Positions 45,779-56,801 of a stretch of 64,000 nt of DNA are shown here, piece by piece (position 1 is the first letter of the stretch; each line of letters starts with the position of its first letter). The position numbers were made by a program, and so were the translations under genes. The notes beneath the pieces were generated by a model. It was not told where the DNA came from, did no database searches, and was given only the letters and a program-made list of their open reading frames with translations. The stretch is from Scenedesmus sp. ARA3. Lineage: Eukaryota; Chlorophyta; Chlorophyceae; Sphaeropleales; Scenedesmaceae. The DNA is taken from contig RWJK01001585.1 in the NCBI GenBank assembly GCA_004335835.1, forward strand, positions 1-64,000, in the 5' to 3' direction.

Positions 45779-48303
45779 ATCGTCGGAAATTTTAGTACTC
45801 CCGAATCAAGGCTCACAAATCAGCTGGGGGCTTACTGCTGCCTGTTTCAGCAGGCTGCCGTCAGGGGTCGCTGAGTAAGGGGGGCTTCCTGCATTACGTC
45901 AAGTGTTTTATGTCAAATACTGCTTATTTTAGGGGTGTCTTACGTAAGTCGTGTAAACGTAAGCGGTGCTGCTCGCCTGAGTCAAGGGGAGCTTCATCAC
46001 GACGTTTACGTCGACTGCGCTGACGGCACTGATGCAGACCCATTCTGTAAGTGCTGTATTACGGAGACGTCTTGATCCACTAGTTTCTCCATCAGGCGTG
46101 CTTCGTTGGCTGTGCATGCACTTGAGTCAGGCGTACTGCTGCTGCATTGTTACGCCCGCGAGCAGCGCACAGCTGGCAGTCTCGATTAATCATAATCGGA
46201 CATTAGAACGTCTGTAGATATGATACTAGTCTTCTGCCTGAACGAGCTGCTGAACCTCATGAACCCACGCCAAAGTGACAACCACACATTCCATTATCGT
46301 GAGCTACACGTAAAGCGGCAGGACTGGTTTCTGCTGCCAATGCGCTGACATCTATCAGGCATAAAACTGGATTTATGACGACGCCGCGATCGGGCACACA
46401 CATCGGGCTCAACAACCAGACCGTTGGGCTTTGCACGCCAATCTCTCGGCATCAGCAACACCGGCAGCTCAAGCCAGCCCTCGTGCAGACTACTGGGTAG
46501 ATCCATGACAGTGATCTGTCCTTGCATGATGACCAGCAGCAGCATGCATGCTTGTGCTGCTCTGCTGCAGATCAGTTTGCTGCTTACCATCTCAGCAGCT
46601 GTTTGCTGTTCTTGAGCTTGCTGATACAGCATTGACATGATCTGACATCTAACTATTGATACCGATCGCAAGATTCGTTCTGCAGGGTTTGTGTGTGCGC
46701 CTGTGAGAGGCAAGATTCCCGCAGAAAACTGTCATCGACAGCAATGCGCCTTGTTCCCTGGCAAGCCTGCCAAGATCAGCAAACCTAAAGATCGGACAGC
46801 GTAGCAGCAACAGCAGCTGGGATTCTGCGCACAAATGGGGAGCTGCCGCCTAGGACTCCACGGTGAGCCAGCCAATGGCACAACCATCCAATACACTTGC
46901 ACGAAGCGATGATCGCTGTTGCTGCAGCACTGGTACCAATCACTGCCCTCATCAGCATGACCACATCGCTGCTTGCTGTTAAAGCAGACCTTGTCCTGCA
47001 TAGCAGGTATTTCAGCCTGACCCACACAAGCTGCCCATGATTAGCTCAGCAGTTTTGTCTCCTGTTCCTCTGCCTCTGCATGCGCAGGCCGAAGGCCAAA
47101 GCATCCAGGAGATGCTGTCGAGGTGCTTACATTGCTGGCATCCCTGCCATACAACATCATCGAGTTTTCAGCTGTGGTTGCAGAGAAGTGGCGCACAAGT
47201 AGGGCTGTCCTAACTGCAAGCAATGCAGCATTTCAGCTGAACGTGCTTGATTCAAAATCGCATGAGCATGGTCGCATTGACAGATGAACGTGTTTGCATG
47301 CTACTGCAAAGGATCACCAGCACCTTGGCTGTGAGTTCACTTTGCATGGGATGGCTATCATAGCCGGTGTGCGCGTTTGATGCTGCAATGAGTGAACACA
47401 TTCTGCACTGCCGCGCTTGCAGGAATCATTGTTGGGAGCACGTGTCACCCTTTGCCATAAATTCTTGCAGCAATGGCAGCATGATGCAGCACATTGTTTG
47501 ATTGCAATTCTTGAACGCCTTGAAGCTTGGTTAATATAATGCAACCGATTGAACAACCTGCTATGCTGGCAGTTGTGAATATGATGTGTCGGGCTCATGG
47601 CTGCAGCTGGCTTGGCTGCTGGTTCTGGAGCTTGCTTTGTGTGACCTTGCTGTTCTGGTGGTTTTTATTACTAAGCACACACATACCTGTTAAAGGTTGT
47701 GGGTCAGCATGGTGGTCGCGTCACGCCATCAGCTGCCAGTTGCATATTTTGCGAAGTTGGTGTCACTGCAGCGGCTTGTGGGAGTCACAGTATGATGGAG
47801 AAGGCTTCAGGCATTCCATATGGTACGGTAACGCACTTCTTTTGAGTTCAGTTGAACTGCATCAAGTTGATGCAGTGACATAGCAGTGGTCTCAGATGTA
47901 CCAATGAGTGTTACCTGCAGATCTTTATACAAAGCTGTTTGCACGGTACAGCCCCTTGAAAGCAGCACACCTGACATCAGTGTTGTAAGCCGCCCTACAG
48001 CAGCAGGCTTACAGCAGCAGCCCTGAAATCAACTCATCAACATCACTTACAGCAACATGCTTACGTTATCGCATTAAGGCAACTTACAGAAAGGGTGCTG
48101 ACGGAAGGTCAGTAAACACTGTTACGTCAGCCGGGCTGACGCAGCCCCCGATTCCAGGGCCTGCCGTAAGCACCGGATACCGTAAGGCGCCTGACGTCAA
48201 CAGTGTCTTCCGTCATGGGGGTCCTGATCTTTGAACCGAATAAAGGGGGTATGACGTAAGGCGGGAAACCCCCTGTGTCGGGAGTACCAAAATTTCCGAC
48301 GAT
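45779..48303. mobile_element. Probable non-autonomous DNA transposon (2.5 kb, TIRs)
   Basis: Position 45779-45804 and the reverse complement of 48278-48303 match at 25 of 26 bases; the core is TCGTCGGAAATTTT. Inside each end, motifs related to TTACGTCA or ACGTAAG recur in both orientations: near 45895, 45939, 45957 and 46003 on the left, and near 48061, 48122, 48181, 48192 and 48251 on the right. Subterminal repeats of this kind are where transposases bind in hAT, CACTA and Mutator-like elements. The interior has no transposase-like frame. No convincing target-site duplication was found beside the inverted repeats, so the exact ends and the superfamily are open. Confidence 0.65.
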
Positions 48304-49194
48304 CGGTGATCACCTTATAAACGACTGCAGGACGCAGCAGCTGCTGCTGCAGCAGTGTTTATGGGCGCTGTCCAAGCTGCGGCCGGCAAAATCACATCCA
48401 TGCAGCTGCATCACACCATTGTGATATAATGGATATGTCGACATATCCACTGTATGCAAGAGTGAGATCGAGCACATCCTACATAACGGCAATGCAAACT
48501 CTCCAAATCTCCACGAGGCGCCGACTGCTGCAGCAGCGCAGCGTTCAACCACATTGTATGCTGCAATAGCACGACGGCTGTAGTCACTGGTAGGCACACA
48601 ACGGCAAGTCCACATACACATTTGTATGCAGTTCAGTTGCAACTGCCATGCCATATGCAAACTCTCTGCCAACAACTTGCGCCAAGGAGGGATTGTATGC
48701 AGTGGTTGTGTAATGATATGCCATGTTGCAGGCATTAACACTGAGTGCTTGAACATCAACACCCATCAGCTGCCAGGGGCAGCACAGCTGTCTCAAGGCA
48801 ACGTTGCGTTAACGCGCCAGAATGAACCCTGCATGAGTGGTACACACCCATAACTTCACCTTCTGGAAGCGCCATGCACCACAATGGCGGTGCTGTCCAC
48901 CCTCAATTTCCATCCGGTTCTGGCGTCACTGGCAGAGGCCAGACCCACTGCACACTAAGCATGTTGAGCAGACGCAGCACACACCAGGCCATAGCATCTT
49001 ACCAGGTGGAGTGCAGTGCGCAAAGCACAGGATGATTGCCAGCAGTCAACACAGCAAGAAGTTCGTGATCAAGTGCTGCTTTGTAGCATGGTGACTGACT
49101 CATAAAATGGCGCCTAGCGCAGCACTGTGGTCAAAGCAGGCACAGTGCATCATGCAGGGTGGCACTACGATAGGTTTCTACCCGCAGCAGTATG
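48304..49194. other. Intergenic, nothing recognised
   Basis: The translations of the open frames carry no motif. No repeat or RNA gene was recognised between the inverted-repeat element and the satellite. Confidence 0.4.
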
Positions 49195-49199
49195 TTGAG

Positions 49200-49890
49200 C
49201 TCAGTTTTTAGCCGGTCGCATGCAGGGGTGTGTGAGCCGGCCAACGAAACACACTGACTTATCACAGACGATGGCTGATAGGGTCAAAGCAGGGCATGGC
49301 AATAGCATAGTGGAGTCGCAAAGGTGAATCAGAGTATGCACGCAGGGAAACAACGCCCACTGCCACATGCTGCAGCCTGTCACATGCAGCGGAGTTTGTG
49401 AGCCAGCCAACAGTACACACTAGCATAGCAGAGACAATGGCTGATACGGGCAATGCAGAGTCTGGCAATGGCGTAGCAGAGTCCCAAATTTGGGACCTTT
49501 AAAGGTGAAACATAATTCGCATGCAAGCAAACAGACGCCAATCGCCACACGCTGCAGCCAGTCATGCAGAGGAGTTTGTGAGCCAGCCAACAAAACACAC
49601 AGGCATAGCAGAGACAACGGCTGATACGGGCAAAGCAGAGTCTGGCAATGGCGTAGCAGAGTCGCAAAATTGAATCAGAGTATGCACGCAGGGAAACAAC
49701 GCCCACTGCCACATGCTGCAGCCTGTCACATGCAGAGATGTCTGTGAGCCATCCAACAGTACACACCAGCATAGCAGAGGCAACGGCTGATAAGGGGTCA
49801 GCAGAGTCTGGCAACAGCATAGCAGAGCCGCAAAGGTGAATCAGAGTATGCATGCAGGCACACAAACGCCCACTGCCACACGTTCACGCT
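49200..49890. repeat. 166-bp tandem satellite, about four copies
   Basis: Four imperfect units can be aligned on GTGAGCC, whose AGCC falls at 49235, 49401, 49581 and 49747 (periods 166, 180 and 166). Each contains GTGAGCC, ACACAC, CATAGCAGAG, GGCTGATA, GAATCAGAGTATGCA and CGCCCACTGCCACA blocks. The second unit carries an extra ~14 bp around CCCAAATTTGGGACC, a small palindrome. Since 166 is not a multiple of three, long frames through the array are not evidence of coding. Confidence 0.88.
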
Positions 49891-50509
49891 GCAGTAAAAC
49901 CTGTTGGCGTCAACACCAGGGAATTGCATATCATGCTCTGCTGCGGGTTGACAGTGACAGCCTGTACACACATAACGGAACTGCCAGCTTACAGGTGGCA
50001 CAACAGCGAAGGAAGCACAACCATGAGCGTGGTTGTAGTGTGCCATGACAGCTCATCGTAACCCTAAGGTTGTCAGGCTGGTAACAGCTCTTCAGCTCAT
50101 GTACACAGACTGCCTGGGCAGCATGCTGCTCGAGCTGCAACTGCACACAGCATCTGCACCACATACAACCCGTGGACAGCTGTGTGCTATCACGCATCCC
50201 AAACTAACAGTGGCATACAAACAGATGTAACAACCGCTGATGTGGTACTGCTGAGTTGTCGGCTCCTGTGCCGCAGGCGACAGCACCATCAGATACATAG
50301 AAAACTTGAGTGTAGTGCCGGGGTTTCAAACGATGCAGTCAGTGCTTACCGTGGAATGCTTGCGCAGTCTACGCCGACTGACCTGTGACACAAACTCCCT
50401 TTGCTGAAGCCGCAGGTTTCGCCAACAACGCACAGGTGGCCCTTGCCACGCCGTGGACCGAGCTTGCACCTCAGGGAGCATGTGACAGCAGCTTTCAGCG
50501 CGCCGCACT
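49891..50509. other. Intergenic, downstream of the protease gene
   Basis: No exon is supported. TTACA near 49987 could be the minus-strand poly(A) signal of the protease gene. Confidence 0.4.
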
Positions 50510-53500
50510 TCAGTTGGGCTTATTGCCCATGTACTTGATCACAAACTCGTAGTTGGTTTTGTCCAATTCAGTCCCAACATCGATCTCTCCTCCACCGGGG
50601 AGAGGTTCGCCATGGCTCAACACTGCCCTGACGTAGTTACCCATCGCTGGTTGACTGGAAGAAAGGACAGCCGGATTCTCCGTGCTCCAGGATCAGGCAC
50701 TGTGCGCTAGCACCGCGCAGCACCAGGCGCGAGTCCTTTCCATTCCCGTCGTTGACTATGTCGCAGTTGCCCCAACGGAACGTGCCTCTCCTCTGCGTGT
50801 CAGAGGGGTACCTGAAAGTGACACCCAACGTTGTCGCGGCGGCCGGCAGCAGCTGCAGCTGTCAGCAAACTATCGAGGTGTGGGTGCTCATGCCCAAACA
50901 ACCATCAAGTGACAGCCCCCCTGGCAAGGGGAGCCCGTCAATCTGCACGATGCACTACGCAACCCAGTCCAGAATGCCGGTGCAGGAGTTTGTTTGGCCA
51001 TTGTGCCTGCCAGTCTTGCAAGATGAGAGTGCAAGGCATGCCTGCTGAAAGCAGAGTTGCATCAACGCATGAATGGACGGGGAGGTGCTGACACCGCGCA
51101 GTCATTTGGCAGCTGAGAGATGCCTGCAAGCATGTCTTGCGCAAGACACCGGCTGCATGCATGCAGCTTCACATGTGCACTGCGCAAAGCTTGCAACCCT
51201 CATGTGTTGCAGCCTGCACAGCTATGGTGCACACAACGCGTCATCTTGCTGAAAGGAAGCAAGCTCAAGCAGCACTGTCAGCTAGTGGGTTACTCACCCG
51301 GCCCAGTTGATGATGCCTCCATAGCCAGCTGCGTCCCACCCCAGTCCCAGGGTGCCAGTCGCACGCGTGTTCTTCATAGTGACCACCAAGATGTCATACC
51401 TGCAGCTCAGCAGCAAGCACCGCCATGGTCGCCACACAGCATGGACGCCCCAGCCCAGTGTATCCCACAAGCAACTTGTCAAGCTCCTGCGGGCCCAGCC
51501 TCAAACTCCATGCCACTGCTGCTCAGGGCCCAGCACACAAACCGCACACTGCATGGCTGTTTTGGCATGCTTGTTATGTGCTGGCTGTCATGTTCTGATG
51601 TGAAGTTTGAGCTCCTTTTGTTCAGACAGTCGCATTTGTTTGTGTGCCAGAAAGGTGCAAGTTTGGTCACACATATAAAGCGACGTGCATGCGCATGCTG
51701 CTGTCACAGCTATAGCTGCAGCTGGTTGCAAAATGGCTTGTGTGAGAGACACTGGAAAATGTTCTGACCCTTGTGGCAATGGAAGTGAGTCTTGTAGAGT
51801 TGTTGCAAGCTGGAGGTTGTCTGCAGCTGCCCAACATACACAGGATGCTGCAACAGCAGGCAATGCGCTGCCACAGCACGAGTCAGAAGTGCAAGCCAAT
51901 GCATGCAAGGTCAAAGTTGGACCCACCAGTATGCCTTCTTGTTATCTGGCTAGTTTATCCAAGCGTTGAAGTACGTGAAGTAAGAGACATAATTCGTGGC
52001 ATAAGGGTACCGCCGGGTGCCAGAACTGTCGCGGTAAGTGGCAGGCTCATAGCGCCAGTTAGATTTGCCCCACTTCTTGGTCTTCCTGTCATAAACGCAG
52101 TGTGCTGCTGTCAGCACTGTGTAGTCGCCAATCTGGCTGCCAGAGCAGGTGCCCCCATTGATGTCCAGCCTCCCTATCGCCGCATATGGGTATTTTGCCT
52201 TGAACGTTATCACCTTGTCTGCCGGCACTTGCGCGGGTGTATCATCCGTCTGTGCTGGCTTTGTGCCAAACGGCACTGGAACACAGCGGCCGCCATCCTG
52301 AGCTGCACCCCCTGGAGCTTCAATGCTGCCGGGCGCGGCCATAGGAGGTGTGCTAGCCATGATCTCAGGTGTTGTTGCGGATGCCAGCCGAGCAGCGGTG
52401 TCGCTTGCTTGCTCAATGTACATCAGGTTGTCTTTGGCGGACACGCGAATGGCTCGCAGGGAATGAGGGCCCGGCAGCGGGCGCTGCAGACTGCGCGTGG
52501 GGGCAAATGGAAAAAGGGCAAGCAGCAGAGCAGAGGAACGCTCACAGCAGGAGCAGCCAGCTGACGTGAAACAAAACTTGCAAACATTGTTGAGGTGACA
52601 GTAGTAGTGTACACATGTGACACGCACCTGCAGGCAAAGCGAAGTGTTGAATTGTCGCAGCCTCAGCACGTGTGTGCAAGGAGTGTGCTGCAGTGCAGCA
52701 CACTAGGTGCCCCAGCCTCAACCAAGCAGCCGTGCTACCCTTGCCACCCCAGTATGGTGTGGCGTGGCCCTATCCACGCATGTGTGAATAGACACGAGTA
52801 GTGATTTGCAACAACTTCAAGCATACACTATGCAGGAAGGTGTGCCTCCTGATGGGGTTGTCATAGCTGGATCCATTGCAGCGTCCGCTAGCAGAAGCAG
52901 CCTAAGAGCAGCAGGACAGATGTATGCTGGTGGGGTGTGCAACCACGTCTGCCACTCACGGCATACTGCTGTCCCTCAGCACAGTGCGCCTTGGCTTGAA
53001 GGCAGGGCTGCTGACTGCCCGCCCAATGCAGACAAAGCCGTCACTCTTGAATCGGTTCATGGCCCTGCTAGAGATCTGCATGGGTGTAGAGGCTGTGGAG
53101 GCATCTGGACTTGAGCTGGCCGAGGCAAAGGCAGCTGCATGCAGCAGGCAGCAGAAGACGCAGCTGCAGCCACAACTGAGCCGCTGCGCAGCATGCTGTC
53201 ACACGGTGCACAGTTGCACAATGCAGGACTGTCAAAGAAGCGTGGCACATACATGCATGCCTCATTGTGATGACCGTGGCAAGCGTCAAAGCTGGTGGTC
53301 GATCAGTGCTGTGACGCTGAGCAGTACAGACAACCACTGGCATTGAATGGTCACCATCAACTGACAACTGATGCAGCAAACTGGCTCACTCAAGTTTACT
53401 CACCCACGACGGCGTCTGTCCCGGACACGCGTCCATGACCGTCTACCACGTCGGGCGTGTGCTTTACAGTCAACTTCTGGCAGTACGCCAGGCAGGCGCC

Positions 53501-54007
53501 CTGAAGCGTAATGTCGCCTTCAGCGCAGACCGGCGAAGTGGTTGCAGGGCATCCCTGGTTGCAGTCAAACTCAGGGGGTTCAGAGCCTTGCATAATAACT
53601 CTGGCATGTGCCGTGGTGGTTGCGATGGCCATCGCTGCAGAAGCAGGGGTTGCATCGATGCTTGTGCGTTCAGTGGTTGGTAACCACGAAACAGTGTGTT
53701 TCGGAACAAGACATACATGCTTCGCGGCGAAGCCTTTGCCACAACACCTTATACAAACATGCTTTCTGCTGAAATACGTGTCCGAACAAGGGCGCCCTGC
53801 CGGCATTTGGTTGCTGATGTCGCTCTGGAGCTCTGCCATGCACCTCAGGCAGTCTCAGCACAAGACACGCTCGTAGACTGTAAAACAGGCTTATTAAAGC
53901 TATGTGTCGACGTGAGTTGAATGACGCAGAGCGTCACAGGGCAGGGGGTGGGCAGGATCCGTGCGCTCACCTGAAAGCAGGATCAGGGCCGGCACGCAAG
54001 CAGCCAT
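50510..54007 (-). CDS. Secreted Kazal-like/trypsin-like serine protease, frame disrupted
   Basis: Exons 54007-53971, 53634-53404, 53092-52960, 52490-51975, 51399-51298 and 50811-50641 are in phase. The first junction builds a signal peptide (MAACVPALILLSAMAIATTT, then AHA). A Kazal-like cysteine pattern follows (CNQGCP, PVCAEG, ACLAYC), then a Ser/Thr/Pro linker. The S1-type catalytic domain has all three catalytic residues: His in VLTAAHCVYD, Asp in YDILVV, Ser in HGESGCP. NWAGYPSD fits the GYPSD/GYPGD motif of glutamyl-endopeptidase-like enzymes. There are two problems. Exon 4 needs a weak GTACTT donor, because the frame hits TAG 15 bases later without a better GT. After QSTSDG the frame stops at 50637-50639, while the expected C-terminal strand (YVRAVLSHG to IKYMGNKPN, stop 50510-50512) lies one frame over. 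One extra G in a GGG run would explain this. It is either a sequencing error, a recent pseudogene or a shortened product. Confidence 0.7.
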
Positions 54008-55540
54008 GATGAGTATGCCTCACTAAGTCTACGATTAACTTAGATGTGAACGAGTGGAGGCCGCGGTATCGGGGTTGTGTGCTTGGCAATCAGGGCAGAG
54101 TGTTTCGTTACGGTTATTCGTGAATCAGACGTCACAACCGTAGCCTTCATCAAAGTGTTTAACCACTCGTTGCAGCTACGAAGTTTGTGACGGGTAACCT
54201 GTCCCTAACATGCCACGCCAGCTGTTGCAACGGAAGGTCACACGGTCAGAGGAAGGCTGGGTGACAGGTCAGGTACTGCAGACTAGTTTGTACGCCGTCT
54301 GGTTGAAAGGGTGGCATAACCAAGAGTTCAGTTAATCGTAATATCAAGTACGTGTTGTCTCTCTGCTGTTGGAGCCAAGTCGAGGTGGTCACATCCTCTC
54401 CTCTTCAAGAGGCAGCAGCCCTGCTCCTCCTGCAGGAGTCTTGCTTCTGATGCGTGAACCTTTCGACTGACGCAATGCCATGCAAGTTAAAAAGTTGAAG
54501 CAGCCGTTGGCAAGATGCAATGCATGCCGGTTGATGTGCGGCCATCCTCACACAAGGATCAAACTGGCCTGGGGAAATTACCACTAGCAGTTACAGTAAC
54601 ACAGGGCAGCAAAACTGCCACACAGAGTCTGCACGAAGATTGCGGCGTTGTTACAGAGGGTGAGCCAATGCAATCTGGGATGCATGCCTACCTACTGGGC
54701 CCCCCTGTGCACGTGTGTTTACCGTCTCACACGTGCCGGGCATCATGCGACTTGAAAAGCCTGCACATGGCTTGCACCAACAGCCGCACTCGTGAGGTCG
54801 ATGGCTGATCAGCCTCAGCAAGCCACTCAGCACAGCACCAGCTGCAAGTCCCACAGTGCGCAAACGCAGAGCGTGCCACATAAGAGACAAGGGGCTTACG
54901 GCGCATTCACAGGCTCAGGTGGTCCAAAGGTGCCAAGCAGCACGCAAAACAACAACAAGCAACAAACAGCTGCTGATAGTAGCCCCATCAAGGCTTTCAT
55001 AGTGCCGCTTGAAGGGCTGCTACAACTATTCACTGTAACACCACGATGAGCATGCAGTAGTGAGTTGATTGCTTCGAAACTGCAGCAACAACAGCGCTTA
55101 TGCCTGACACCCTGCACACTATAATGTTGGGTAGCTGCCGGAGCAGTCCTGCCACAGCTGTGGCAGCAGTCCTGCCACGCTGCAGCGCCAGCCAAAAGTG
55201 CCTGCACGCACAGTCTACCAAGCATGGCACAGCAAACAGAGAGGGTCATGAAAAGGCTCATGCATGTGCAGGACAGCCGTGATGCACACAAGCTACGCCC
55301 TGAGCGGCCACTCAGCTGAGCCAGGACGGTTAATAACAGGTATATCCATTATCAAATTGATACAGGGCCGTTCTAGCAGCGCGGCACCCAACTGTACACT
55401 AAGTGATGTGGCTTGATGACGAAAAAATTTGGCACTGTAGCTGCTGCTGCAGCAAGCAGGCTTCACCACGCAACCTACATCCAAGACACCTGCCACATAT
55501 TGCTGAACCAAGGTCTGCCCGCATCAACAACGACCTGACT
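54008..55540. other. Intergenic between protease and lipin genes
   Basis: Both flanking genes are on the minus strand, so this holds the lipin 3' UTR and the protease upstream region. TTACA motifs at ~54590 and ~54648 could be lipin poly(A) signals. No other feature was recognised. Confidence 0.4.
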
Positions 55541-55583
55541 TTAGTGCTGCGGATGCTGCTGCTGCTGCAGCAACAGCTGAACT

Positions 55584-55614
<31 letters not shown>

Positions 55615-56704
55615 TGCGCTCCATCCGCAGCAGCTCCTCCCCAATGTCCACGCTGAATGAGGGCCGCCAGTATTGCAGGTCTGCAAACTCCTCGCGCGGT
55701 GGGCCAACATCTTCTAGCTCTAACACAGCTGGCAGAGGGCTTGCTGCTGCTGCTGCCGCTGCCGCTGCTGCCGCAGCCGCCGCAGCTGCTGCTATAGCGG
55801 CCGCACTGCCGTTTGCTGTACCATCTGCAACGATCCGCATCGCAGCAGCTGTCGCAACAGACGCAGCTGCGGCGACTGCGCCACCCTTGCCGCCCACTGC
55901 TGCTGCTGCATCCTGCTCTGCTGTGCTGCGTGGAGTGGCTGCACTCTCGCCAGCTGCTTCAGCAGCTGACTCGCGCTGCCGCTCCCGCGCTGCCACCGCA
56001 GCATCCAGCGTCTCCTGCCCCACAATGCCCGCCGCCGCCGCATAATCCCAGTCGCTGCTCATGCGCCTGCTGCTCACCCGCAGCTTCAGCATGCTGCTGC
56101 TGCGGCTGGCTGCTGTTGGCAGCGGCGGGAACAGCTCGTGCACGAGCTCATTGATGGCTGATAGGCTGGACCAGGTGCTGCTTTGGACCGGGGTGGCTGC
56201 CTTTTGGATCTGGCCCCGGGGGTTGATGGTGAAGGTGCGTGACAGCGGCACACCAACCTCCCTGCGAGTTGGCAGCAGCAGCAGCAGTCGCACATACGTT
56301 GTTGAGTGGCCAGCGGCAGCGGTGTTGTAGCAGGGCGTGAAAGAGTAGCACAGGCAGACAAAGCTACAACAGCAGATGCAGGCGCGCTGCAGGCGCTGCA
56401 TCGCCAATGCAGCGCAGCGTGCAGTGCAAGCACCCCCCCACGCACAAGCTGGCACAGCCCACAACGCATTGCGCATGCCACAGCACACATAACAGATCAG
56501 CAGATGTCTACATGTGTAAGCTCCTGAGCAGAAGCCCCAGCCGTCTGAGATTGGTGTGTGCGTGCCGCACCTGTAGGAGACCTCGTCTGTGTCCCTGTTG
56601 CCGAAGCCCGCGTAGAAGGGGTTCCACTCCTGGGGGAACAGCGCGCGGATGTCCTGCAGGCACGCGATCTTGAACTCGTGCGGCCGCCGCACCCAGATCT
56701 CCCT

Positions 56705-56737
<33 letters not shown>

Positions 56738-56766
56738 CACGTAGCAGCAGCAGCAGCAGCACACGT

Positions 56767-56801
<35 letters not shown>

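Noticed and set aside
45779..48303. CRISPR-like or phage-like array
   Set aside because: The short TTACG motifs are irregularly spaced, occur in both orientations and lack equal spacers. A transposon end is the better reading.
49380..49865. A 161-codon minus-strand frame with repeated peptides
   Set aside because: It runs through the satellite array. The 166-bp period is not a multiple of three, so the repeated peptides come from the DNA repeats and not from selection.
51773..52564. A 263-codon plus-strand frame
   Set aside because: Antisense to the protease exon that carries the catalytic histidine, and no family features.
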